From assembly GCA_033032865.1 (NCBI GenBank), contig JAWHQI010000004.1, positions 22,860,001-22,924,000 of the forward strand: a stretch of DNA of 64,000 bases, given 5' to 3'. Both the position numbers and the translations under genes were made by a program. This document shows positions 10,441-20,403 of the stretch, one piece after another. Under the pieces are notes generated by a model. The model was not told the origin of the DNA, searched no databases, and was given only the letters and a program-made list of their open reading frames with translations. The stretch's first letter is position 1; each line of letters starts with the position of its first letter. The DNA is from Dactylorhiza incarnata (lineage: Eukaryota > Streptophyta > Magnoliopsida > Asparagales > Orchidaceae).

Positions 10441-11979
10441 TGTTGGAACAACCCTATTACTAATTTGTGCTAGGATCACTATATGTTGATTAGGATCTGT
10501 ATTGACCCCAATGTATAGCCTTAGTGTCAAGTTTTAGGCTGATTAGATTAGTAGAACTTAGGAAAATTCAAGCCCAACACATGGCAAGTGGTGTTCGACG
10601 AATGACCAGATTTGTTCGACAAATTGCTTCCAGCAGACTGAAGAAATTCACAGTTCCAGTGGTCGACAAATTCTAAGCCACCGCTCGACAAATGACTAGC
10701 AGCGGTCGACAAATTCTAAGCCAGCGCTCGACAAATGACTAGCGGCGGTCGATAAATTCTAGCCAGCGCTCGACAAATTGCTTTCTGACGTTCAGACTTA
10801 TATTCTCAGTGGATGTCAGTTCTCTGAACTCAAATCAGCAAAATAACGAATATATTTATTTCTCCTTGGACGTATTCAGGCAGCCAAGTAAGGATATCTT
10901 TCTCATTTATTATATCCTTATATTTCTTCTATTCCAAGAAGAAGAATAGTCGTTGACATTTAATGCCAAAGGCATCTTTCTCGACAAAAGGAATTAAAAG
11001 GACCTGCCAAAATCATTTTGGGTGGCTACCTGGTTCCAAGAAGGATTTAAGTCAGAAGAAGACATTCCTTAAAGAGACAGAAGATTTGAATTTGAAAATA
11101 TATACATACAGTTATCAGAAGAAAAGAAATATAGAACAGCAAGAACTGAGATAGTCGTTTTTGGTGAGAGAAATAAAGAAATACTTCACCATCACTTTCT
11201 CTCTCCTGTGATCACAGAACAAGGAGGATAGAAGAAGTTTTTCAGAAGAAGAAGAAGAAGAAAATACATTATTCTTTTTTCAGCATTCTTCTTCATCAAG
11301 GCAGCATCTTCATCATTCTGAGAACAAGACTTAATCTCTTAGATCTGCTGTAAGATAAAGTCTTTCAAGAGCAACAACAATCTGAAGATTAATTTCTTCC
11401 AGATCATCTGCTACAAAGACTTCTATTTGAGAAAGCTCTGTCCACAAAGCTGTCATCAACCCTCATCAGACAGGGGGAGCTTTCTGCTTCAACACCTTTT
11501 GTCTTCTCTCAGATCATTGACAGAGAAGAACACTCTATACCTTTTTATCTCATTCTGTACAGGGTTAATACTCCCTTCAAAAGTTTACCGAGTGGTAGCA
11601 AGACACCTTATCAAAAAATCCTAGTGTGGTTTTTAAGCACCTTATCAAAATCTTATTGGTGTTTGGACACCTTATCAATAATCCCTTGGTGCCTGGGCAC
11701 CTTATCAACCCTCCTAGTTGATTCCTACCAAAGGTGGTAGAAGAGTAGACGTACCCAAATTTATTGGGGAACAACTATAGCTCCTTGTGTCTTCTGTGCT
11801 TGATTATCTCTGTGTGCTTGTGCTGTGTGTCCTTTATTATTTCTGTAGTTTTCTATAACTCACACTAAATACACATATACTTAAATAGTAGTTTAATTTC
11901 CGCTATAAAATGTATTAAAAAATTTAATACTCTATTCACCCCCCCTCTAGAGTAATTTAAGATCTAACCTCCACTTTCA
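10441..11979 (+). repeat. 3' LTR of element 1
   Basis: 1539 bp, begins TGTTGGAACA, ends TTTCA, followed by the duplication ACTTG. Co-linear with 200-1765 with scattered substitutions; the main length difference is the C run (7 C at 11939-11945 against 31). Confidence 0.93.
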
Positions 11980-12170
11980 ACTTGTTACCTTGCCAGCCTC
12001 TCCAGAGATCAACCTGACCCTCGTCTATGAGAGCCCGACAGCGAAATCGATCTGGGGCACTCCATCATCAATACCTGTTACCTTTCCAGCCTCTCCACAA
12101 ATCAACCAGACCCACCGTCTATGAAAGCCCGACAGCGGAATCGATCTGGGGCACTCCAGCATCAATACTT
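11980..12170. repeat. 94-bp minisatellite, right part
   Basis: Two further units (11980, 12073, ending near 12170; periods 93 and 94) continuing the array at 1-199. From 12171 to 12235 there is unique AT-rich sequence up to the stop of the Tat-like integrase. Confidence 0.85.
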
Positions 12171-12235
12171 AAAAATTCCTACTCAAAAACAACTTCAAAA
12201 TCTATGTATGGAGAATGAAACATACACCAAGTCAG

Positions 12236-13403
12236 TTACAAAATTTCATAAGGATAGAATCGCTTCAAATAATCCCCACTCTTGGCTCGTCCGAGGTGTA
12301 CCCCTTCCACATCCTGGAGGTGGTACCCTCCAGAATTAAGCACTTCGCTTACAATGTTAGGCCCCTCCCATTTGGGCTCAAGCTTACCTACAGCAGCTCC
12401 TCTCCTTGCCGCATCAACCTTCTTCAGGACCAAATCCCCTCTCTCGAACTGTTTTACTCTGATTTGTTGGTCAAAGTACCTGGCAATCCGCCTGTTGACT
12501 TCCTCTTGCCAAACAATAGCGAGGTCTCGGAGCTCTTCTACTAGGTCCAAGGACAGCCTTTGTTCTGCATCATTTTCCACTAGCCATTCTTCATCCCCTT
12601 CGCCCGCGGCGACCATCCTGGGGTTTTCACCTCGAACTCTATCAGGAGGATGGCCTCGGACCCCTGGGAGAGTTTGAACGGAGTCTCCCTGGTGGCGGTA
12701 TTTGGAGTATTCCTCAAGGCCCAAAGGACCGAGGGCAGCTACTCTACGCAGTTGCCCCTGAGATTCTCCATTTCTTCTTGAGTAGGTTGATAATTATCTT
12801 GTTCGTTGCCTCCACTTGACCATTACTCCTTGGGTGGTGGACCGACGCGAACCTGAGAGCGATGCCGAGTTGGGTGCATAAACTGACAAACTCTTCGCTG
12901 GCAAATTATGGCCCTTTGTCCGTCACTATGGTGAGTGGGAGCCCGTGCCTGCAAATTATCTCACCCCACACAAAATTTCTTACAACCTGGGACATTACCT
13001 TGGACACTGCCTTTACTTCTACCCACTTGGAGAAGTAATCAATCATCACCAAAAGAAATTTCCTTTGGCCACTAGCTTGAGGGAAAGGGCCTACCAGGTC
13101 CAAACCCCATATAGCGAAGGGCCAGGGAGATGTGATGGTTAGAAGTCTCTGAGCTGGTAAGAGCTGGAGAGGAGCGAACAACTGACACTTTGAACATTTC
13201 CTCGTGAATTCTGCCGTGTCCTTGCTGAGGGTAGGCCAAAAGTAGCCTTGTCTCAACCCTCTACCTTCCAAGGTCCGGCTCCCGGAGTGACTGCCACATT
13301 CCCCCGAGTGGATTTCTTCTAGGACTCTCGGGACCTCCTCCTCTGATACACAACGGGTCAGGAGCCCCGAGAGTGTTTTCCTGTATAGTCCCCCTGCATG
13401 CAA
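12236..13403 (-). pseudogene. pol: Tat-like gypsy integrase
   Basis: Open stretches 12906-13403 and 12236-12724. From the N-terminus: a HSGECGSHSGSRTL zinc-finger start and CSKCQLF (Cys pair), then WGLDLVGPFP (first Asp), IVTDKGP (second Asp, about 12915) and NGQVEATNK (Glu, about 12800). A stop at 12906 and a shift near 12730 interrupt it. The C-terminal part has the FERGDLVLKKV...GKLEPKWEGPNIVSEV block common to gypsy integrases. It ends 60 bp before the minisatellite. Confidence 0.85.
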
Positions 13404-13433
13404 GGAATAATAAGCCGACTTATACTTGAAGCG

Positions 13434-13990
13434 TCATTTATCCATGTCCCCTTCAGTGAACTTCCCCGATGTCAGGAAGGTGATGAAGGGGTCCATCCAT
13501 GATGCTCGCTGATCTACCTCCATCAGCTCCCCTTCCTCGATGGAAGGGCGGAAGAGTTCCGATACCATCCCCCCAGCTCGAGGGCCAAACTTGGATAAGA
13601 GGTCCGCCGGGGTGCTCTCCTCACTTGGCACATGCTTGATGGAGAAAGTGCAGAACTTCCCGATGACCCCCTTGACCTTCTCCAGGTAGCGTTGGAGGGT
13701 CGGCTCCTTTGCTTCGAATTCCCCCCTGACTCGGCATGCCACCACCATGGAGTCCGTCAAGACCTCCACGTCTTGTACTCCCAGCTCTCGGACCAGCCGC
13801 AAGCCTACTATCACTGCCTCGTACTCGGCCTGATTGTTGGTAATTGGAAAATGGATGCTTTAAGCTTGGTCGATCTTTGTCCCTTGGGGGCTTATCAGGA
13901 TGATTCCTCCTCCATAGGAGCGCTTCCCTGATGCACCATCAACCAGCATCTTCCATGCAACCGGGGTAGGTGATTCATGCTCCCCCACAT
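13434..13990 (-). pseudogene. pol: Second (archaeal-type) RNase H of the Tat-like element
   Basis: The blocks LVDGASGKRSYGGGIILISP (first Asp), NNQAEYEAVIVGLRL (Glu), DVEVLTDSMVV (Asp) and NAxADLLSK-like TPADLLSKFG are visible in order. This extra RNase H between the ordinary one and integrase is a known mark of the Tat/Ogre group and is the main reason for the lineage call. A stop near 13860 breaks the frame inside the domain. Confidence 0.82.
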
Positions 13991-15361
13991 CGGTTGCATA
14001 GTCCGCCATGAAGTCTGCCACTGCTTGTGCCTTGATCGACATCCTAGGCACAAATGCGATGTTGAACTCACTCAGCTCCACGGACCATTTTGCCAGCCTC
14101 CCCGAGTGCTCCACCCCTTCCATGACTTTGTGAAGCGGTGGTCGGTCACCACTTTGATCGAATGCGCTTAGAAATAAGGTCGGAGCTTTCGGGCCGATAC
14201 CACCAATGTGAAGGCCAAATTTTATAAAATGGGGTATCGGAGCTCCGCCTTCCTCAGCACTCGGTTGACATAGTAGATGGGGAACTGTCTCCTCCCTTCT
14301 TCCCAGACCTATACTGAACTCACTGCCTCAGATCCTACCCCCAAGTATAGGAATAGATCCTATCCTGGTCTCGACCCCTAGAGTAGAGGAGTCTGGGTGA
14401 GTTGCTCTTTCAAAGCTTGGAAAGCATCCTCACACTCTGAAGTCCATTCAAATTTTTTGTTTCCCCTTAGCACTTTGAAGAAGGGTGCACACTTTTCTCC
14501 CGCCTTAGAGAGGAACCTACTAAGCCTGGCCAATTTTTCCGTGAGGCTCTGAACCTCCTTCGAATTTCTTGGCGACCCCAACTCCATGATTGCCTTAACT
14601 TTATCTGGGTAAGGCTCTACCCCTGCTGGAGTGAGCAAGTGACCTAGGAACTTTCCCCGACTAGCCCCGAACACACACTTCAGAGGGTTGAGCTTTATCT
14701 TATACTTCCGCAATGTCCCAAAGGTCTCTTCGAGGTCTCAAAGGTGAGACTCGAGGTCTCGACTCTTTATCATGAGATCGTCAACGTAGACCTCCAGATT
14801 TCTTCCCTTCTGCTCTCGGAAGGCCCTGTCCATCATTCGTTGGTATGTGGCCCCTGCATTCTTGAGCCCAAAGGGCATCATTTTATATCAATAACACCCA
14901 TCCCCCGTGATGAAGGCGACGTCCTTGACGTCGGGTGGGGGGGGGGGGGGCTGCATGCGGATTTGGTGATAACCTGAAAATGCATTTAAGAAAGACATTA
15001 TAGAGAAACCGATGGCTGAATCAACCCGCGCGGAGATTCTAGTCAAGGTGTAGCAATCCTTGGGGAATGATTTATTAAGTAGTGAGAAATCAACACACAT
15101 GCGCCACTTACCTCCCCCTCTTTTCACCATCACTATATTGGAGACCCAGGCTGGGTACTGGATCTCCGATACAAAACCTGCTCGGAGGAGCTTTCCCACC
15201 TCCTCCCTGATGGGGCCTTCCAGCTTGTCGACGATGGCTCTCTTCTTTTGGAAGATGGGTCGAGAGCCGGGATCATGGTTGAGATGGTGGCATGCCACAT
15301 CCGCATCAATCCCGGGCATCTCCACCGCCCTCCATGCGAAGACGTCCATGTTCTTTTGCAC
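13991..15361 (-). pseudogene. pol: Tat-like RT and first RNase H
   Basis: RT starts with DVFAWRAVEMPGID and has WRMCVDFSLLNK. Motif A reads SFLNAFSGYHQI, with Asn in place of the catalytic Asp. A run of 14 G (14937-14950) encodes a proline run and distorts the next block. YVDDLMIKSRD survives at about 14790. GKFLGHLLTPAGVEP and CAPFFKVL lead into a decayed RNase H (about 14130-14377). The tail SGRLAKWSVELSEF and KAQAVADFMADYA is readable at about 14000-14110. At least four stops or shifts. Confidence 0.85.
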
Positions 15362-15599
15362 GCAGGCTAGGATTTTCTCCTGCTCCTCCAGGCCGAGCTC
15401 TCCATTGATTCAGACCTTCTCCACCACCTCCGCCCGGGTGGTGACCTAGAGCTCCATGACCTCCTCCACGACCTCTAGCCGGGACTGCTCTCCCCAATCG
15501 CCTTCCTTCCCATCGCCGCTAGTGAATTATTCGGCATCCACCTTCCTTCCTTCTTCTCTGATCGCCATCAACTCTTCCGTCCTTCTTTCTTGGGCGTGT

Positions 15600-16205
15600 T
15601 CCCCTTACTCTTCCTTATCCTCCTCTCCATCCTCCATATGCTCCTCTGCCTCTCCCACCTGGGCCTTTCCTTCTCCCCTTCTTTCCTCCTCTGTTTCCTC
15701 TCCGAGACCCGCCGGCTCCCCCATCTCCCGATCCCATTCCTCTGCTTTGGCTATCCAAGAGATGGTGTTCACGGCCGTCATGTAGCACTGCCTTGCTACC
15801 TTTGGGTCCCCTCTTACCCGGACCTGAACTCCTCCTGAGTTGAACTTGAGACATTGGTGGAAGGTGGAGGGACGCAACAGAAAGCACAGATAAGCGGCCA
15901 TTCGAAGATGGCATTATAGGTGGTGGGGGCGTCTACTATGACAAAGCAGCAATTCCGAGACTGCCCCCCAGTACCACATGGAGCCCTACTACCCCTTCTA
16001 CCTCCTTCCTCTCCCCGGAGAACCCGAACAACGGGCCATCAGAGGCCAACAACCTCCTGGTCTCTTCCTTCATCTCATCGACCTCCTTCTTGAAGATGAT
16101 GTTGACGAAGCTTCCGTAGTCCACGAGAATTCGGGACACCTTGAAGTTCTCAATGGCTGTCTGGATGACCAACGCATCACAGAAAGGGTCTTCGTGACCC
16201 GGCAT
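15600..16205 (-). pseudogene. pol: Tat-like aspartic protease region
   Basis: HEDPFCDALVIQTAIENFKV leads to the active-site block ILVDYGSFVNIIF. Tat proteases usually read DNGSSADIL, so this matches with substitutions. PLFGFSGERKEVEG follows. A second open stretch (15605-15901) carries LKFNSGGVQVRVRGDPKVAR and QCYMTAV, the usual C-terminal extension. 15362-15600 is a Glu-rich, low-complexity linker to RT. Confidence 0.7.
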
Positions 16206-17505
16206 GTCCCTCTAAGAGAAAGTAATTTTTTCTACCGGGGGTGGGGCCGTGGATGTCGAAGCAACACCCCAGCGGTAGATGGTATGGAGTCTATCCTTGC
16301 GGGTTGCCTCAACCCCTACACCCCCGTGGATCTCTCCGATCCCTCGTCAGGTTCCCAAATCATCCATATCTTCCCACCTTTCCTCCTCATCCTCCCGAGG
16401 TAGGACCTCCTCAATCCTCACCTACTGCTGCTGCCGCTCCGCTGTCACTCTGGCCCTCTTCATATCCAAGAACTCCGGGTAAGTGGCCGTTGCCTGACCT
16501 TCCTCGTCATGGAAGTCACAATAAGGTATCGCCACCTCCCCCCTCTCGACTTCCACCCCCCTATTCCTCCTTTGGGCTGCTGCCCGTGCTCCACCCCTTG
16601 CTCTTCCTCCTCTTCCTCTTCCTATTTATATCGCATGCTGAGGCAGAGGAGGCACCTGCCTCGGACCCTGCCTCCATCCCAACTGATGGGGTCTTCCTTG
16701 ACCCCCATGGAAATTACCCCCACTATGGGCATAACCTCTCCCTTGACCTTGCATTCCTCCACCTTGCTCTCTCCATCCCCCCTCTGGGGCCCTGAGCTCT
16801 TCTCTTCTCCGCACCTCCTGCTGCCTGACCTCCGGCTCACTGAGATTTGCTAGCCTCCAGGTGAGCTCTGGATTGGCCTCCTCCCCTTCAATTTCCTCCA
16901 CCACCCTCTCCATTAGCTCCTCGTAGGAGACGGGGGCCTTCCTCTTCAATCCCATCTTGAAGAAACTTTCCCTCATCCCAACCGTGAAGGTGAGCTGGAG
17001 GGCAAACCCTGACATCTCTTGGGTGAGCAATACCTCCTCCAGAAATCGATCCGCATATTGAGCCAGTGATTCCCTGGGTTCCTGCTTGACCTTGAAGAGG
17101 GACTCGGCGTCCTTCTTCCTCTTCTTCAAAGTCGAGAATCATAACAAGAAGCTTCGATACAAGTCTTCAAATACATATATCGACCCCGCAGGGAGTTGAT
17201 GGAACTAGTCCCTGGCCTTCTCTTTCAGGGTGACGGCAAAAAGCCGACACTTAAAAGCATCCGACATCGGCCTGATAGAAACCGAGTCCTCAAATGACTG
17301 CAGGTGATGGATAGGGTCATCCCTGCCATGGTAGTAGACCCTGTCCCATTCCCTGAACCCTTTCGGAATGGGTGCGGAAAGCACCAGCTCGCAAAAGGGG
17401 ATCCCCCCACCTACCATCCTTTCCTTCTCCACTCGCCACCCGAGCTCCCTCGCCAAGCTTGAGCTCGCTGGGATCATGCTCGCGAGAGCCACACTCGCCA
17501 GAACC

Positions 17506-18921
17506 TGTTGGAACGTTAGTTTTGGATTTGAGTCGTGATCCGTATTTATAAATATTCTGTGATCGACGAAATTCCATTAGGACGAGAGACAAGATAAAAT
17601 TAGACATGTTCTCTGGGTTCGATGAACGGCTATCTGGGTTTGACGAATGGCTATCTGCGTTCGACGAACGACGCTCTGTGGTCGACGAATGATATTCATT
17701 CTGCGCTCGACGAAGAACAGCTATATCAGCGGTCGACGATCCCATATCAGCGGTCGATGAAAAGCTGCGTTCGACGATCTCAAGTCTGCGTTTGACGAAT
17801 ATTTAGCAGAAGCTCAGAACGACAAATTAAATAATCAGATCGACGAACTTGAAGCTGAGCTCGATGAAATTATCATCAGCAATTATATTCCTCCTTTCTC
17901 AGCTCATCTAATATTCTCAGCAATATTCTTGATTAATTTCTATTTTATATATTGCTATTTATTGCTGCCCGTCTTCTTTATGAATTAATATTATAGTCAT
18001 TGCAGTATTAAATATTATAGCCGTTGGAAGAAAAGACAAAGATGGAAATTTGTCTGCTCGAGGAAATTAAAGAGATATTATCTCTTCCTTGTCAGGCAAG
18101 AATTCAAATCAGCCCTAAAGCCTTCTCCAGAATATATATAAAAAGAGAAGAGCAGAGAAGAAGAGAATAAGAAGAACCAAGAAGAATAAACAAGGAGAGA
18201 TACAGGAGAAAAATAGAGAAGCAAAAAGAAGAACACATCAGCAGAGTTCTTTATAAGAACAATATATTTTATCTATCTATCTTCTTTTTGCTAACTCTTC
18301 TCTGCAGAACATATTTATCCTGAGACACCAATCAATATCATTTGCACATGATCAAACTGCAGAAGAAGAAAAGGAGTAATTACAATCAGGAGAAGAAGCC
18401 TCCACAAGCTGTCATCAATTTTAATCAGACAGGGGGAGCTCTTCAACATCATCTTCAAAGATCTAATCTCAACAACACCATCTGGATCTCTAGAGTCTTC
18501 TTAGAAAGAGAAGAACAACATATTCTTTTCCCTTTCCATCTTGTAAAGGGTTATAACTCCCTTCAAAAGTTACAGCCATTGGTGTCAGGGCACCTGATCA
18601 AAAACCTGTAGTTGGGTTAGAGCACCTGAACAAAAGCTCACTTGGTGTGTGGACACCTGATCAAAACTCCCTTGGTGGCAGGGCACCTGATCAACAACCT
18701 GTAGTGGATTCCTACCAAGTGTGGTAGAAGAGTAGATGTACCCAGGTTGATTGGGAAACTACTATATATCTTTGTGTCGTCTGTGATGTGATTCTTTTGC
18801 TGTGATTTGTTGCTGATTTATTTATTTGCTTTTATAACTCACTCAGTATTACAAATATTTATATATCACTATTTTGAAATAACCCACAAAGAGTTTTTAA
18901 TTTAAGAACTAAACTCCTTCA
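17506..18921 (+). repeat. 5' LTR of the non-autonomous element
   Basis: 1416 bp, begins TGTTGGAACG, ends CCTTCA. An array of GTTCGACGAACG / GCGGTCGACGAT words fills 17560-17870. A clear TATA box, TATATATAAAA, is at 18133-18143. The leader hairpin blocks are at 18408-18440 and 18579-18729. Confidence 0.92.
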
Positions 18922-18998
18922 ATTTGTATCAATGCAAGGTTGATTATATTAATCACCTTCAACTGATACTCAATTGCACTTTCAATTGGTATCAGAGG
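18922..18998 (+). other. Duplicated primer-binding region
   Basis: Directly after the LTR stands ATTTGTATCAATGC..., a decayed primer site; 64 bp further the LTR-end-like word CACTTTCA is followed by ATTGGTATCAGAGGG, a good initiator tRNA-Met site (TGGTATCAGAGG at 18987-18998). The two blocks are both followed by GTTGATTAT-like sequence, so this is a local tandem duplication of the LTR end plus primer site. Confidence 0.6.
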
Positions 18999-19166
18999 GT
19001 AGTTGATTATTTATACAGGCTAACACCTGAATCATAGAGATCAATTAATTCTTAAGTTTTTTTTAAAAGGTTTTTCTAAAATATAAAGGCACAAGTAGAA
19101 TTTTCAAATCCACCAATCTGTAATCTAAATAGATTTTCTTTATGGCAAGCTAGAATTAAATTATAT

Positions 19167-19817
19167 ATGAATGCCATAGATGAAGAAATCTATAATTCTA
19201 TTTTGGCAGGACCTCCATCTTCACAAACATCAACAGATGCTCAAGAGAAGTTGAAAAGTGCTGATACAAAAGCTATGGACATATTAGCTCAATCAATGTC
19301 AAATGACATTTATCAAAAAGTTGCTGATTGCACTTCAGCAAGAGGCATCTGGAATTCCCTCACAAAGATGGTAACTGAACCTTCTTTTACTAACAGTATT
19401 TATGATGCAGAACCATCATCTACTCCAAGTGAAGAAGAAGAAGAAGAAGAACAACAAAAAGCTAGAGCTTTCTGCATGATAGCCATATATGGCTCATATC
19501 ACAACTCAGATGCAGAAGCTGAATCAGATGAGGTAACTGAGGTAACTTCAACTCCTAATTTTACTTCAGAACAAATCAAATCAGATTCTAAAATTCCATA
19601 TACAGATTTAATAAAATCTGAAAATGAAATCAGAAAAGAGTTAACAATAAACAATTTAACTTCTGATAAACTTAAAGAAGATTTAAAAGTATCAGAAAAG
19701 AAAATTATTTCTTTGAAAAATAAATTAATTAATGCTAAAAAATTTGAACAATCTTTTAAAAAGGAAATTGTGTATGTTCAACAAAAATCAAAGAAATTTT
19801 ACAAATTTATATTTTAA
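19167..19817 (+). CDS. Internally deleted Gag-like ORF
   Basis: An uninterrupted 216-codon ORF. The first part (MNAIDEEIYNSILAGPPSS, then AMDILAQSMSNDIYQKVADC and GIWNSLTKMV) matches the Gag N-terminal domain of element 1. It then jumps to the acidic region (SSTPSEEEEEEEQQ, RAFCMIAIYGS) and the predicted coiled coil. The central part, including the zinc knuckle, is missing, but the frame is preserved across the junction. An earlier start may exist, since the frame is open before 19167. Whether it is translated is unknown. Confidence 0.6.
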   Translation: MNAIDEEIYNSILAGPPSSQTSTDAQEKLKSADTKAMDILAQSMSNDIYQKVADCTSARGIWNSLTKMVTEPSFTNSIYDAEPSSTPSEEEEEEEQQKARAFCMIAIYGSYHNSDAEAESDEVTEVTSTPNFTSEQIKSDSKIPYTDLIKSENEIRKELTINNLTSDKLKEDLKVSEKKIISLKNKLINAKKFEQSFKKEIVYVQQKSKKFYKFIF

Positions 19818-20335
19818 TGAGATAAAAAGGCTAATATATCTAACTATAAGAAAATACTCAATCTTTTTAATCTTTTAACTCAAATTATAATTAAACAGCA
19901 ATTATAAGAATCTTTTGAATTTTTTTTAATCTTAAAAAAAAGTCAGATAACTTCACATTCTTACAGACTTTCTCCAAAATCATATTGAGCATTCTACTCA
20001 GATTGCATAGATCAGAAATGATCAGAGCACTGAGTGTGAGTCTCTTCTGATAAAGGGATTCTATAGAAGGAAGGTATCAGACAATGTTTTTCTGAAATTA
20101 AAATTCCTTAGAATCCATTAACAGCTGTAGCAATTCATTTCATTAAAATCCTATTTAAAACCGAAATCTAGGAAATCAGAATTGCTTAAATGTTTTTAAA
20201 AAAAAAATATAATGTATGATTAAATGTTTTCCAAAAAGAACAGGTAAATTCTCTATCTGTTTTATTTTCTACATCTCCTCTAAGCTTTATATTTCTAACC
20301 ATTCAATACTTCTTTTATGCTTAGTATCCTAAACC
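19818..20335 (+). pseudogene. Integrase scraps of the non-autonomous element
   Basis: About 19938-20090 aligns to 4635-4790 of element 1 at DNA level (shared words TTCTTACAGACTTTCT and GATCAGAGCACTGAGT against GATCATGGCACTAAGT), covering the second catalytic Asp block. No open frame remains. The rest, up to the purine tract, is AT-rich and holds nothing I recognise. Confidence 0.6.
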
Positions 20336-20403
20336 AAATAGGGGGAGATTGTTAGAACCCTGTCTTAATTTGGCTTAGGATCCCAACTCAAATAGGGGGA
20401 GAT
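20336..20403 (+). other. Duplicated polypurine tract
   Basis: AAATAGGGGGAGATTGTTAG near 20336 is followed 52 bp later by AAATAGGGGGAGATTGTTGG, the copy that abuts the LTR at 20404. The first copy is also followed by an LTR-start-like word (TGTTAGAACCC). Multiple AGGGGGAG copies are known in Sireviruses. Confidence 0.8.

Larger units (their letters stand above)
200..11979 (+). mobile_element. Sirevirus-type Ty1/copia retrotransposon with extra ORF (element 1)
   Basis: Complete element of 11.8 kb flanked by a perfect 5-bp duplication ACTTG (195-199 and 11980-11984). LTRs begin TGTTGG and end TTTCA. The order is LTR, primer site, gag, protease, integrase, RT, RNase H, extra ORF, purine tract, LTR; integrase before RT is the copia order. 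Sirevirus hallmarks are the C-run followed by CTCTAG near the LTR end, the ATTGGTATCAGAGG primer site, the AGGGGGAGAT purine tract, the large gag with an acidic coiled-coil tail, and an ORF after pol. Several frameshifts and stops mean this copy cannot make its proteins. Confidence 0.93.

Noticed and set aside
15060..16853. Several plus-strand ORFs of 80-184 codons
   Set aside because: They are antisense to the Tat-like protease and gag, which carry recognisable motifs; the Pro/Ser-rich products reflect GC-rich antisense reading.
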